From Clostridiales bacterium (GTDB taxonomy: Bacteria > Bacillota_A > Clostridia > Oscillospirales > Oscillospiraceae): DNA of 16,427 nucleotides. The notes under the pieces were generated by a model. The model ran no database searches. It saw only the letters and a program-made list of their open reading frames with translations, and was not told the DNA's origin. The stretch spans positions 1-16,427 of the forward strand of contig DXUR01000028.1 in assembly GCA_019417795.1 (NCBI GenBank), given 5' to 3'. This document shows positions 1 through 5,526 of the stretch, in pieces. Both the position numbers and the translations under genes were made by a program. The number at the start of each line of letters is the position of its first letter. Positions within the stretch are counted from its first letter, which is position 1.

Positions 1-404
1 GGCAGATCGGGCCGGGGGTGGCATGGTGTGAGCCGGAACCGTGGGCGGCAGATCGTCGCCGTGGTGGCTGCGGCCTATGCGGGCGCGGGCGGTGGGGCGC
101 ACTCATGCAAGCCCGGGGGCAGCGCAAGCCGCCAGCAGGCAGAGGGGCAGCAGAAGCAGCAACCAGGAGCCGCCAGCCGGGAGACCGGACAGCAACCACC
201 GCACCAGGCAGGGACAGCCCACCACCAGCGGGAGCGGAACAGGCAACCAACGCCAGCACCAACGCCAGCGGCCAGGCCGAAGATCACACCAAACGCGCCC
301 GCGCCTTCGCCCGCCCGCGCGAAGTCGGAACGCCCGCGCCCGCGAAAGGTACTGCTGGGCCGCAGGCCAAGCCTTGCGGGTTCGGAAGCGCAAAATTTTT
401 TTAG
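1..404. other. GC-rich tract with no supportable gene
   Basis: This stretch is very rich in G and C. Two plus-strand frames are open from the window edge, to 404 and 408, and minus-strand frames are also open, so openness alone says nothing. The predicted products are low-complexity mixtures of Ala, Pro, Gln, Arg and Gly, and I recognise no domain. A 3' fragment of a gene entering from the left, in the frame ending at 408, cannot be excluded. An 11-base direct repeat (CCAACGCCAGC) occurs at 247-257 and 259-269. No strong ribosome-binding site precedes any internal start. Confidence 0.4.
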
Positions 405-406
405 GT

Positions 407-467
407 AAGGGGTCAAAAAATCGCTTCCCTGGGGCCGGGCCGGGAAATAGTTAGGGGGTCAAAAATG
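407..467 (+). repeat. Two copies of a GGGGTCAAAAA motif
   Basis: The motif AAGGGGTCAAAAAATCG at 407-423 recurs as TAGGGGGTCAAAAATGCG at 452-469, about 45 bases later. The second copy supplies the ribosome-binding site and start codon of the tiny ORF at 465. The base composition changes sharply here, from a GC-rich left side to an AT-richer right side. I read this as the 5' leader of a former gene, but the role of the repeat is unknown. Confidence 0.45.
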
Positions 468-548
468 CGACAAACGGGAGCGGATGAACGAGCAAGACAT
501 AAAAAATCCCTCATGAGCTATGCGATAGATAGCACAAGAGGGAAATGA
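465..548 (+). pseudogene. Tiny ORF, probable truncated gene start
   Basis: An ATG at 465 follows AGGGGGT (453-459) at good spacing and encodes 27 residues beginning MRQTGADERARHKKSLM before a TGA. The charged opening looks like the N-terminus of a normal phage protein. It resembles, from memory only, short leader regions before small terminase genes of other clostridial phages. The second half overlaps a strong hairpin (507-543), and the sequence beyond is the AT-rich cassette. The simplest reading is a gene truncated when the 560-1880 cassette entered. A genuine small peptide is the alternative. The ORF and ribosome-binding site are visible; the truncation is inferred. Confidence 0.4.
501..543 (-). 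terminator. Hairpin plus T-run, minus-strand terminator-like
   Basis: Arms 507-521 (TCCCTCATGAGCTAT) and 529-543 (ATAGCACAAGAGGGA) pair over 15 positions with two mismatches, around a 7-base loop. Read on the minus strand the hairpin is followed by TTTTTT (506-501), the form of an intrinsic terminator for leftward transcription. No minus-strand gene is evident nearby, so it may instead be a boundary structure of the inserted cassette. Confidence 0.5.
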
Positions 549-572
549 ATAAGGAATTATTTTGAAAAGCAC

Positions 573-601
573 TTTTATTTTGCGACAATATGCGATATAA
601 T
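573..601 (+). promoter_or_regulatory. Candidate promoter for the structured RNA
   Basis: A perfect TATAAT lies at 596-601. The -35 region at the best spacing (573-578, TTTTAT) is a poor match to TTGACA. A start 6-7 bases downstream would fall at about 608, exactly where the long closing stem of the RNA begins. That coincidence is the main support. The 9-mer TATGCGATA overlapping the -10 box (589-597) also occurs at 519-527. Confidence 0.5.
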
Positions 602-607
602 ACAAGG

Positions 608-812
608 GCCAAACCAATCTGAATAATTGCGCAAACAAAATCCAAAGGGGTTATTATACCCTTTTGGGTATTCTCCTATGCGAACAGAGTGAATTTGATA
701 AAATGCAAATTCCGTTTCTGTTCGTATGGGGAAACCCGTTTGCGCAGATTGGTTTGGCGACTATCGGAGTTTGTGTTTTTGTGCGGCTGCTTCGGTAGCC
801 GCACTTTTTATT
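608..812 (+). ncRNA. Structured RNA, three-way junction plus terminator
   Basis: The outer stem pairs 608-621 with 745-758 (14 bp). After a 7-base bulge (622-628), 630-636 pairs with 738-744. This closes a junction holding two hairpins. One is 642-649/659-667. The other is long: 675-688 pairs with 717-730 without mismatch (two G-T pairs), and its upper stem is 691-697/706-712. GGGGAAACCC at 728-737 could alternatively form a GAAA-capped mini-hairpin. A UUCG terminator follows at 781-809. I cannot match it to a named RNA family. It is not obviously 6S, because it has a three-way junction rather than one bubbled helix. It could be a free-standing small RNA of about 205 nt or a leader regulating the lipoprotein gene 25 bases beyond the terminator. 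A MITE-like DNA palindrome is a third option. Pairing is seen in the sequence; function is unknown. Confidence 0.6.
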
Positions 813-814
813 TT
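781..814 (+). terminator. Strong intrinsic terminator with UUCG loop
   Basis: GTGCGGCTGC (781-790) and GTAGCCGCAC (795-804) form a 10-bp stem with a TTCG tetraloop, followed by TTTTTATTTT. It separates the structured RNA from the lipoprotein gene. Bases 790-798 can alternatively pair with 761-769, which would break this stem, so it may be a conditional terminator (attenuator) rather than a simple end. Confidence 0.85.
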
Positions 815-836
815 ATACAAAGGGGGTTGCGACACA

Positions 837-1880
837 GTGAAAACAAAAAGAGGAATGGTACTTCTACTATTTATGGGAACGCTCCTTTTGCTTATGTCTG
901 GGTGCGGAGCAAAATATGAAAATCCAGCTGACCTTCCGTTTGGAAGTGACGGGTGGCAGACGCAAACGGCGGGAGAGGCCATAGAAGCTCTGTCCGCAGC
1001 CGGATTTACCAATATTCAGGAGAACATAAAGGAAACAAGTTCTGCTGATGATGCGGGAAAAATCACAAAGATAACTGTGAACGGTGAAAACCTGTTCCGC
1101 AAAGGAGACCGGCACGAGGGAACCGATGTGGTGGAGATCACATATTATTCCTTGAAACGGTACGAGGCAGAAATGGAAATCGAAGTGTCGGGAGATGCGG
1201 GGCTGCCGGTATTCACGGTGAACACGAACCTGCCGAACGGGGCAAAACTGGAATTGACGCTGAGCAACGAGGAGAGCTATTCTGAGCAGCAGACAGTAAA
1301 GGTTAAGGACGGGCAGGCTGTCAGTGATATATTTTGGGATAATGGGCATTACCTGCTTGGGGAATACACGATGTCTGTGGTCATGAAGCCGGAAGATCAG
1401 AACGCAAGTGTGCAATATGAAATTGGAAAAAACGGAGAAGCCATGACAGGGCCGCTGGTACATATAGACGAAAACGATGCGGGTAAATACTTGCTCCTGG
1501 AGGATGGCTACACCTCGAACTATACAGAGCCAGAAAAAATCAGTGAAGATGAACTGCGGGAGCGCTTTGCACAGGCGCTATCTGGCTTTGGAAACGACTA
1601 TGAGATTGACTTAGAGGGGTATGTGTACACCGTGAGCGTGTGGCAGGACGGCTTGGCAGCTTGTGCGATGCTGGCAGAGCAAGGAGTGCCGACCGCGGTA
1701 GAACAGTGGGAGGAGATTGTGGACACAACGGCGGAGGCGTCCAACAGCCTGCAAGAGCTACTGAGTATTAGCGGGTATGGCGATTACATGGTGCAAATAG
1801 AGGTCTTGAATGACCAGAACCATGAAAACACCTTGCTGACAGTACTCCTGGGGATGGTGTCATACAACTGCGTCTCTTGA
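837..1880 (+). CDS. Lipoprotein with PASTA-like and beta-rich regions
   Basis: The product has 347 residues starting at GTG 837, chosen because AGGGGG (821-826) lies 10 bases upstream and because it gives a complete signal peptide: Lys/Arg at 2-5, a hydrophobic run at 7-20, then a lipobox ending in SGC with Cys23 as the lipidated residue. An ATG at 855 would cut the charged start. Residues about 35-105 follow a PASTA-like pattern (EAIEALSAAGFTNI, then a glycine-rich turn and VVEITYY). Residues about 107-235 look like a beta-rich domain containing FTVNTNLPNGAKLELTL, a type seen in surface lipoproteins of Clostridia. It is predicted to sit on the outer face of the cytoplasmic membrane. It lies outside the phage structural gene logic and is AT-richer, so it is probably cargo expressed in the lysogen. 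Its role is unknown; surface modification or superinfection exclusion are guesses. Confidence 0.8.
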   Translation: MKTKRGMVLLLFMGTLLLLMSGCGAKYENPADLPFGSDGWQTQTAGEAIEALSAAGFTNIQENIKETSSADDAGKITKITVNGENLFRKGDRHEGTDVVEITYYSLKRYEAEMEIEVSGDAGLPVFTVNTNLPNGAKLELTLSNEESYSEQQTVKVKDGQAVSDIFWDNGHYLLGEYTMSVVMKPEDQNASVQYEIGKNGEAMTGPLVHIDENDAGKYLLLEDGYTSNYTEPEKISEDELRERFAQALSGFGNDYEIDLEGYVYTVSVWQDGLAACAMLAEQGVPTAVEQWEEIVDTTAEASNSLQELLSISGYGDYMVQIEVLNDQNHENTLLTVLLGMVSYNCVS

Positions 1881-1940
1881 AAAAATTTTGGGAGTTAGCA
1901 ACTTTCGCAGGTTTTCTGTGTTAATATCATAGTGTGCAAT

Positions 1941-1970
1941 AAAGCCCGTGGCGGAAACGCTGCGGGCTTT
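1941..1970 (+). terminator. Probable terminator after the lipoprotein gene
   Basis: AAAGCCCG (1941-1948) pairs with CGGGCTTT (1963-1970), and inside it GCG-GAAA-CGC forms a second short stem. The T-run is just the TTT that ends the stem, so termination may be modest. It may work in both directions because the 5' side is AAA. It separates the cargo cassette from the packaging operon. Confidence 0.6.
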
Positions 1971-1980
1971 GCCATTGTAT

Positions 1981-2046
1981 GCGCCCTGCGCAAGCCGAAG
2001 CCCTGCGTACCTACGCGGGGTATTTTTGTAGGCTACGCCGGGGCGC
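1981..2046. other. Imperfect dyad before terminase, cos candidate
   Basis: GCGCCC (1981-1986) pairs with GGGCGC (2041-2046), and GCG...GCC (1988-1996) with GGC..CGC (2031-2038). This encloses a perfect-length hairpin CCCTGCGT/ACGCGGGG (2001-2008/2013-2020, loop ACCT) followed by TATTTTTG. CTACGC(C)GGGG also occurs twice directly, at 2011-2020 and 2033-2043. In lambda-type phages cos lies just upstream of the small terminase gene and has imperfect twofold symmetry, so this is the best place for it here. The inner hairpin plus T-run may equally be an intrinsic terminator. No cut site can be assigned from sequence alone. Confidence 0.3.
2001..2027 (+). terminator. Hairpin plus T-run upstream of terminase
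   Basis: CCCTGCGT (2001-2008) pairs with ACGCGGGG (2013-2020), with one G-T pair and an ACCT loop, and is followed by TATTTTT. It has the form of an intrinsic terminator. It lies 41 bases before the first terminase gene, so unless late transcription starts downstream or is antiterminated it would cut the operon leader. Confidence 0.45.
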
Positions 2047-2067
2047 ACGATCATTTGGAGGTGTGAA

Positions 2068-2841
2068 ATGCCGAAGCGGAGCGAAAAGCGCGACACCGCC
2101 AAGGCTGAATACATCGCCCGAAAAGCGAGGGGCGAGGAAGTAAGCCTGCGGGAGCTGGCAAAAGAGCAAGGCGTGGGCTATCAAACGCTGCGTAACTGGA
2201 AAGCGGCGGACAAGTGGGACGAGGCGCTGCCCAAAAGAAAGCGGGGCGGCCAGCCGGGGAACCGGAATAGCGCCGGGAAACAGAACGCTGCGGGGAGCCA
2301 TCCGGGCGCACCGGTCGGGAATAAGAACGCGGAGAAGGACGGAGCGTACAGCGCCGTCTTTTTTGATATGCTGACGGACTGCGAGCGGGAGCTTGTGGAG
2401 CAAACGCCGCTGAAAAGCAAAGAGGCCCTGGGGCATGAAATGAAAATCCTGAAATTCCGGGAACACAAGATACTGGCGAAGATTGCCGAGTATGAAAGTG
2501 CCCCGGAAGATAGTCTGTATATCTCCAGCCTGATGGACATGAGAGTGCCGGGTGGGCGGGGAAAGGACAAAAAGGACGGGGCTGTGCAGAGCATGGGAAT
2601 GTACAGCAAGGACAGCGCATTTAGTCGGGCACTGAAATTGCAGGAGGCGCTTTACAAGGTGCAGGGCCGTATTGCCAAGATCGCAGACAGCCTGCGGGCG
2701 CTGGAGGAAAGCGAGCGGCGCATAGAGCTGGAGCGGGAACGCTTGGCACTGCTGCGGATGCGGGCCACCGGCGCGGTGGATGTACCAGACCCGGAAATGG
2801 GCGGAGAGAGCTTTGCCGACGGCGGAGAGGAGGAAGCATGA
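2068..2841 (+). CDS. Phage terminase small subunit, PBSX XtmA type
   Basis: This 257-residue protein is the likely DNA-recognition subunit of the packaging motor. Residues about 24-50 form a helix-turn-helix (VSLRELAKEQGVGYQTLRNW). Next comes a basic Gly/Asn-rich linker with the typical GGQPGNRNSAG and APVGNKNAEKDGAYS signatures (about 58-95) of PBSX/XtmA-like small terminases. The C-terminal part (about 190-240) is charged and helical, likely a coiled coil for oligomerisation. The ATG has GGAGGTG (2057-2063) five bases upstream. The stop overlaps the next start as ATGA at 2838. A second, Nu1-like small subunit follows directly, so the division of labour between the two is unclear. Family assignment rests on motif memory. 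Confidence 0.8.
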   Translation: MPKRSEKRDTAKAEYIARKARGEEVSLRELAKEQGVGYQTLRNWKAADKWDEALPKRKRGGQPGNRNSAGKQNAAGSHPGAPVGNKNAEKDGAYSAVFFDMLTDCERELVEQTPLKSKEALGHEMKILKFREHKILAKIAEYESAPEDSLYISSLMDMRVPGGRGKDKKDGAVQSMGMYSKDSAFSRALKLQEALYKVQGRIAKIADSLRALEESERRIELERERLALLRMRATGAVDVPDPEMGGESFADGGEEEA

Positions 2842-3323
2842 CACTCTACACAAGCAAAGTGGTGGCCCAGTGGTTATGCCTGACCGAGCGGCGGGTGCGG
2901 CAGCTCAGGGACGAGGGCGTGATCGTGGAGGCGAGGCCGGGCCTTTATGAACTCCAGCCGACGGTGGCGCGGTATATCACCTACATCGGCGGAGCAGGGA
3001 AAGAGACGCTGACCAACGAGCGAATGAAGCTGACGAGGGCAAAGCGGGAAGCGGCGGAACTGGAAAATGAACTGCGCAAGGGAGAAGTCCACCGGACAGA
3101 GGACATTGAGCGGGGCATCAAGTCCATGTTCCTGAATATCAGAAGCCGCTTTCTGGCACTCCCGGCCAAACTCTCCCCCACCCTGGCGACCATGGGGGGA
3201 AACCAGACTGGCATATTTGACGAGCTGAAACAGGCCATCGACGAAATTCTGGAGGAAATGAGCGACTACCGGGTGGCCTTTGCGGTACAGGACGGTGAAA
3301 GCGATGGAGAAGAAGCGGAATAA
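2838..3323 (+). CDS. Nu1-like terminase small subunit
   Basis: The protein has 161 residues. The N-terminus (about 3-45: SKVVAQWLCLTERRVRQLRDEG) is a winged-helix/MerR-like DNA-binding fold as in lambda Nu1. The rest (about 58-150) is helical, with a basic/acidic stretch rich in Arg, Lys and Glu expected to contact the large subunit. Lambda-type GpA terminases pair with Nu1, and a GpA-type gene lies just downstream, which supports the call. It starts in an ATGA overlap with the preceding gene and has AGGAGG close upstream, so the two are probably translationally coupled. Its 3' end overlaps the next small gene by about 20 bases. Confidence 0.8.
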   Translation: MTLYTSKVVAQWLCLTERRVRQLRDEGVIVEARPGLYELQPTVARYITYIGGAGKETLTNERMKLTRAKREAAELENELRKGEVHRTEDIERGIKSMFLNIRSRFLALPAKLSPTLATMGGNQTGIFDELKQAIDEILEEMSDYRVAFAVQDGESDGEEAE

Positions 3324-3465
3324 AAATCCATGCGAGGGATGCGTGTGGCCTGCATACGCTGAGGGAAACAAAGTCCTTTGCCCATTCCAGCGCTGTGTGA
3401 GAAAGGAATATGAACGGCTGTGGCTGGAACGGAAAGAAGAACATGAAAAAGAGAAAGATCATTGA
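3304..3465 (+). CDS. Small Cys-motif protein of the terminase cluster
   Basis: The product has 53 residues starting at ATG 3304; an upstream in-frame TTG at 3280 is less likely. It has a compact possible metal-binding pattern, C10-x2-C13 and C25-x4-C30 (NPCEGC...LCPFQRC), followed by a highly charged helix ending in EKDH. It overlaps the preceding gene by 20 bases and the large terminase start by 23, as essential small genes in packed operons do. Similar short Cys-rich proteins occur next to terminase genes in clostridial phages, from memory. Function is not known; a packaging accessory role is only inferred from position. Confidence 0.65.
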   Translation: MEKKRNKNPCEGCVWPAYAEGNKVLCPFQRCVRKEYERLWLERKEEHEKEKDH

Positions 3466-5278
3466 TCTGCCAAAGCCCACCATGGATATGCTGGCCCGGT
3501 GCGCGGCGGTGCTGAAACCACCCCCGGAGCTGACCCTTTCAGAGTGGGCGGACAAATACCGAGTGCTGTCGGCGGAGAGCAGCGCAGAGCCGGGCCGCTG
3601 GCACACGGATAAGGCTCCATATCAGCGGGAGATCATGGACGCCATCGGAGACCCGCACATCCGCAAGGTAGTCATTATGAGTGCCGCGCAGATCGGAAAG
3701 ACCGATGCGTTTATCCTGAACCCGCTGGGGTACTACATGGATTACGCCCCGGCCCCTATCCTGGTGATGCAGCCGACGCTTGACATGGGACAGACTTTTT
3801 CCAAAGACCGGCTGGCCCCAATGATACGGGACACGCCAGAGCTGCGGGACAAGGTGGATGTCAAGAGCCGGTACAGCGGCAACACCATCATGAAGAAAAA
3901 TTTCCCCGGCGGGCACATCACCATCGTAGGCGCAAACAGCGCCACGGGCCTTGCCAGCCGCCCGATCAAGGTTCTGCTGGCGGACGAGGTTGACCGCTAT
4001 CCGGCCAGCGCCGGAACAGAGGGCGACCCTTTGAGCCTGGCACAGAAGCGGCAGACGACCTTTTGGGACAAGAAAACCGTGATCGTCAGCACGCCGGTTA
4101 TCAAAGGGCAGAGCCGCATCGAAACAGAGTTCGAGCAAAGCACGAAAGAGGAATGGAATGTGCCGTGCCCGGACTGTGGGCATTACCAGCCGTTCGTGTG
4201 GGCCAATGTGATCTTTGACCGGGAGAACCCGCAGGGAGAGGTGCTGTACAAGTGCGAGCGGTGCGGGGTGGTATCCGGGGAATATCAGTGGAAGCAGGCG
4301 AGCAAGCGGGGGCGGTTCGTGGCAGAAAATCCGGCGGCGGAGGCCAGAGGTTTTCACCTGAATACGCTGGCATCCACCTTCTGCTCCTGGAAAGAGATCG
4401 TCCAAAAGTTCCTTGTGGCAAAAGAACAGCTTGACCAGGGAAACCCGGAGGGCATGAAAGTTTGGGTGAACACGGAGCTGGGCGAGACCTGGGAGGAGCG
4501 GGGCGAGCAGGTAGAGGACACTGTACTACTGAACCGCAGGGAGGTTTACGATGCGGATGTGCCGGACGGGGTGCTGGTGCTTACAGCGGGCGTGGATGTA
4601 CAGGACGACCGGTTTGAGGTGGAGGTGGTCGGCTGGGGTGTCGGCAAGGAGAGCTGGGGCATACGGTATCAGAAGATTTACGGCGATATGCTCAAAGAAC
4701 AGGTATGGCAAGACCTGGACGCTTTTCTGCTTTCCGGCTTCAAGAAAAAGGACGGAACGACGCTGCATATCATAAGCGCCTGCGTTGACAGCGGCGGTCA
4801 CCATACCGATCAGGTTTATCGCTTCACCAGAGACCGGTGGGAAAGAAAGGTGTGGGCCATCAAAGGAAAGGGCGGAAGCGATGTGCCATACATCCGAAAC
4901 CCAACTACGAACAACCGCGTAAAAACGCCGCTGTTCATCATCGGCGTGGACGCAGGAAAGGCGCTGCTGTATCAGCGGCTCCGGCATGAGACCAAGGGGC
5001 CGAACTACTGCCACTTCCCGGAGAATGAGGCGGCGGGATATGACGAGGAATACTTTCGGGGCCTTACTGCGGAGAAGATGGTGGTACGGTTCCGAAAGGG
5101 GCGGAGCGTGGTTGTGTGGGAGCTGAAAGACAGTAAGCACAAGCGGAACGAACCGCTTGACCTGCGCAATTACGCCACAGCGGCGCTGGAAATCGCAAAC
5201 CCGGTGCTGCAAATGGCGGACGGAGCGCCGCAGCCGAGGAAGCGGCAGGCGGGCCGCCGGATGCGAGGAGGTATCTAA
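3443..5278 (+). CDS. Terminase large subunit, lambda GpA family
   Basis: The protein has 611 residues from ATG 3443; an ATG at 3410 is possible but overlaps more. It is the ATPase and nuclease of the packaging motor. The N-terminal signature LTLSEWADKYR...SAEPGRWHTDKAPYQ is typical of GpA. The Walker A-like motif is SAAQIGKTD (80-88, Lys86) and Walker B is VLLADEVD (177-184). A zinc-binding pair C242-x2-C245 and C271-x2-C274 sits between the ATPase and nuclease halves. Nuclease-side acidic residues are Asp385 (GVDVQDD), Asp449 (CVDSGG) and Asp573 (EPLDLRNYA). All key positions are present, so the gene looks intact. GpA terminases usually cut at cos sites, consistent with the dyad before 2068. 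The next gene starts directly after its stop. Confidence 0.95.
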   Translation: MKKRKIIDLPKPTMDMLARCAAVLKPPPELTLSEWADKYRVLSAESSAEPGRWHTDKAPYQREIMDAIGDPHIRKVVIMSAAQIGKTDAFILNPLGYYMDYAPAPILVMQPTLDMGQTFSKDRLAPMIRDTPELRDKVDVKSRYSGNTIMKKNFPGGHITIVGANSATGLASRPIKVLLADEVDRYPASAGTEGDPLSLAQKRQTTFWDKKTVIVSTPVIKGQSRIETEFEQSTKEEWNVPCPDCGHYQPFVWANVIFDRENPQGEVLYKCERCGVVSGEYQWKQASKRGRFVAENPAAEARGFHLNTLASTFCSWKEIVQKFLVAKEQLDQGNPEGMKVWVNTELGETWEERGEQVEDTVLLNRREVYDADVPDGVLVLTAGVDVQDDRFEVEVVGWGVGKESWGIRYQKIYGDMLKEQVWQDLDAFLLSGFKKKDGTTLHIISACVDSGGHHTDQVYRFTRDRWERKVWAIKGKGGSDVPYIRNPTTNNRVKTPLFIIGVDAGKALLYQRLRHETKGPNYCHFPENEAAGYDEEYFRGLTAEKMVVRFRKGRSVVVWELKDSKHKRNEPLDLRNYATAALEIANPVLQMADGAPQPRKRQAGRRMRGGI

Positions 5279-5515
5279 ATGGCTGTTTTTTCAAAAGAGC
5301 TTTGCCAAAAAAAGCTGAACACATGGATGAAAGCAGAGGAGGCAATCGCAACCGGGCAGAGCTATCAGATCGGGAGCAGAATGCTGACACGAGCAGATTT
5401 GAAGCAGGTTCGGGAGGAAATGGAATACTGGGCCGGGAAACTGGCCGAGGCGTCCGCAGAGGAGAAGCACGGGGGACGGAACCGGAGTTATCGGGCCGTG
5501 GCCCGTGACCTATAA
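5279..5515 (+). CDS. DUF6148/gpW-position head-tail joining protein
   Basis: The product has 78 residues beginning directly after the terminase stop codon, with AGGAGG at 5265-5270. It is two predicted helices around the conserved-looking stretch GQSYQIGSRMLTRADLKQVREEMEYW. This matches, from memory, small DUF6148 proteins that occupy the gpW slot between GpA terminase and portal genes. gpW-type proteins sit under the portal and prepare the filled head for tail attachment. Position between terminase and portal, as in lambda A-W-B, is the main support for the role. Confidence 0.75.
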   Translation: MAVFSKELCQKKLNTWMKAEEAIATGQSYQIGSRMLTRADLKQVREEMEYWAGKLAEASAEEKHGGRNRSYRAVARDL

Positions 5516-5526
5516 GGAGGGCAGGC

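Noticed and set aside
28..408. Three overlapping plus-strand ORFs and two minus-strand ORFs in the first 450 bases
   Set aside because: All are explained by the scarcity of stop codons in GC-rich DNA. None has a convincing ribosome-binding site or recognisable domain, and their products are low complexity.
608..758. Invertible DNA switch (inverton) formed by the 14-bp inverted repeats
   Set aside because: The arms differ by a 7-base insertion, no invertase is nearby, and a strong terminator lies between the segment and the gene it would control. Internal hairpins fit an RNA fold better.
608..758. 6S RNA
   Set aside because: The fold has a three-way junction with two separate hairpins instead of one long helix with a central open bubble, and a phage cargo site would be unusual for 6S.
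3410..3442. Upstream ATG for the large terminase at 3410
   Set aside because: Possible, but it lengthens the overlap with the preceding small gene to 56 bases and adds 11 residues not typical of the family; 3443 is preferred without certainty.
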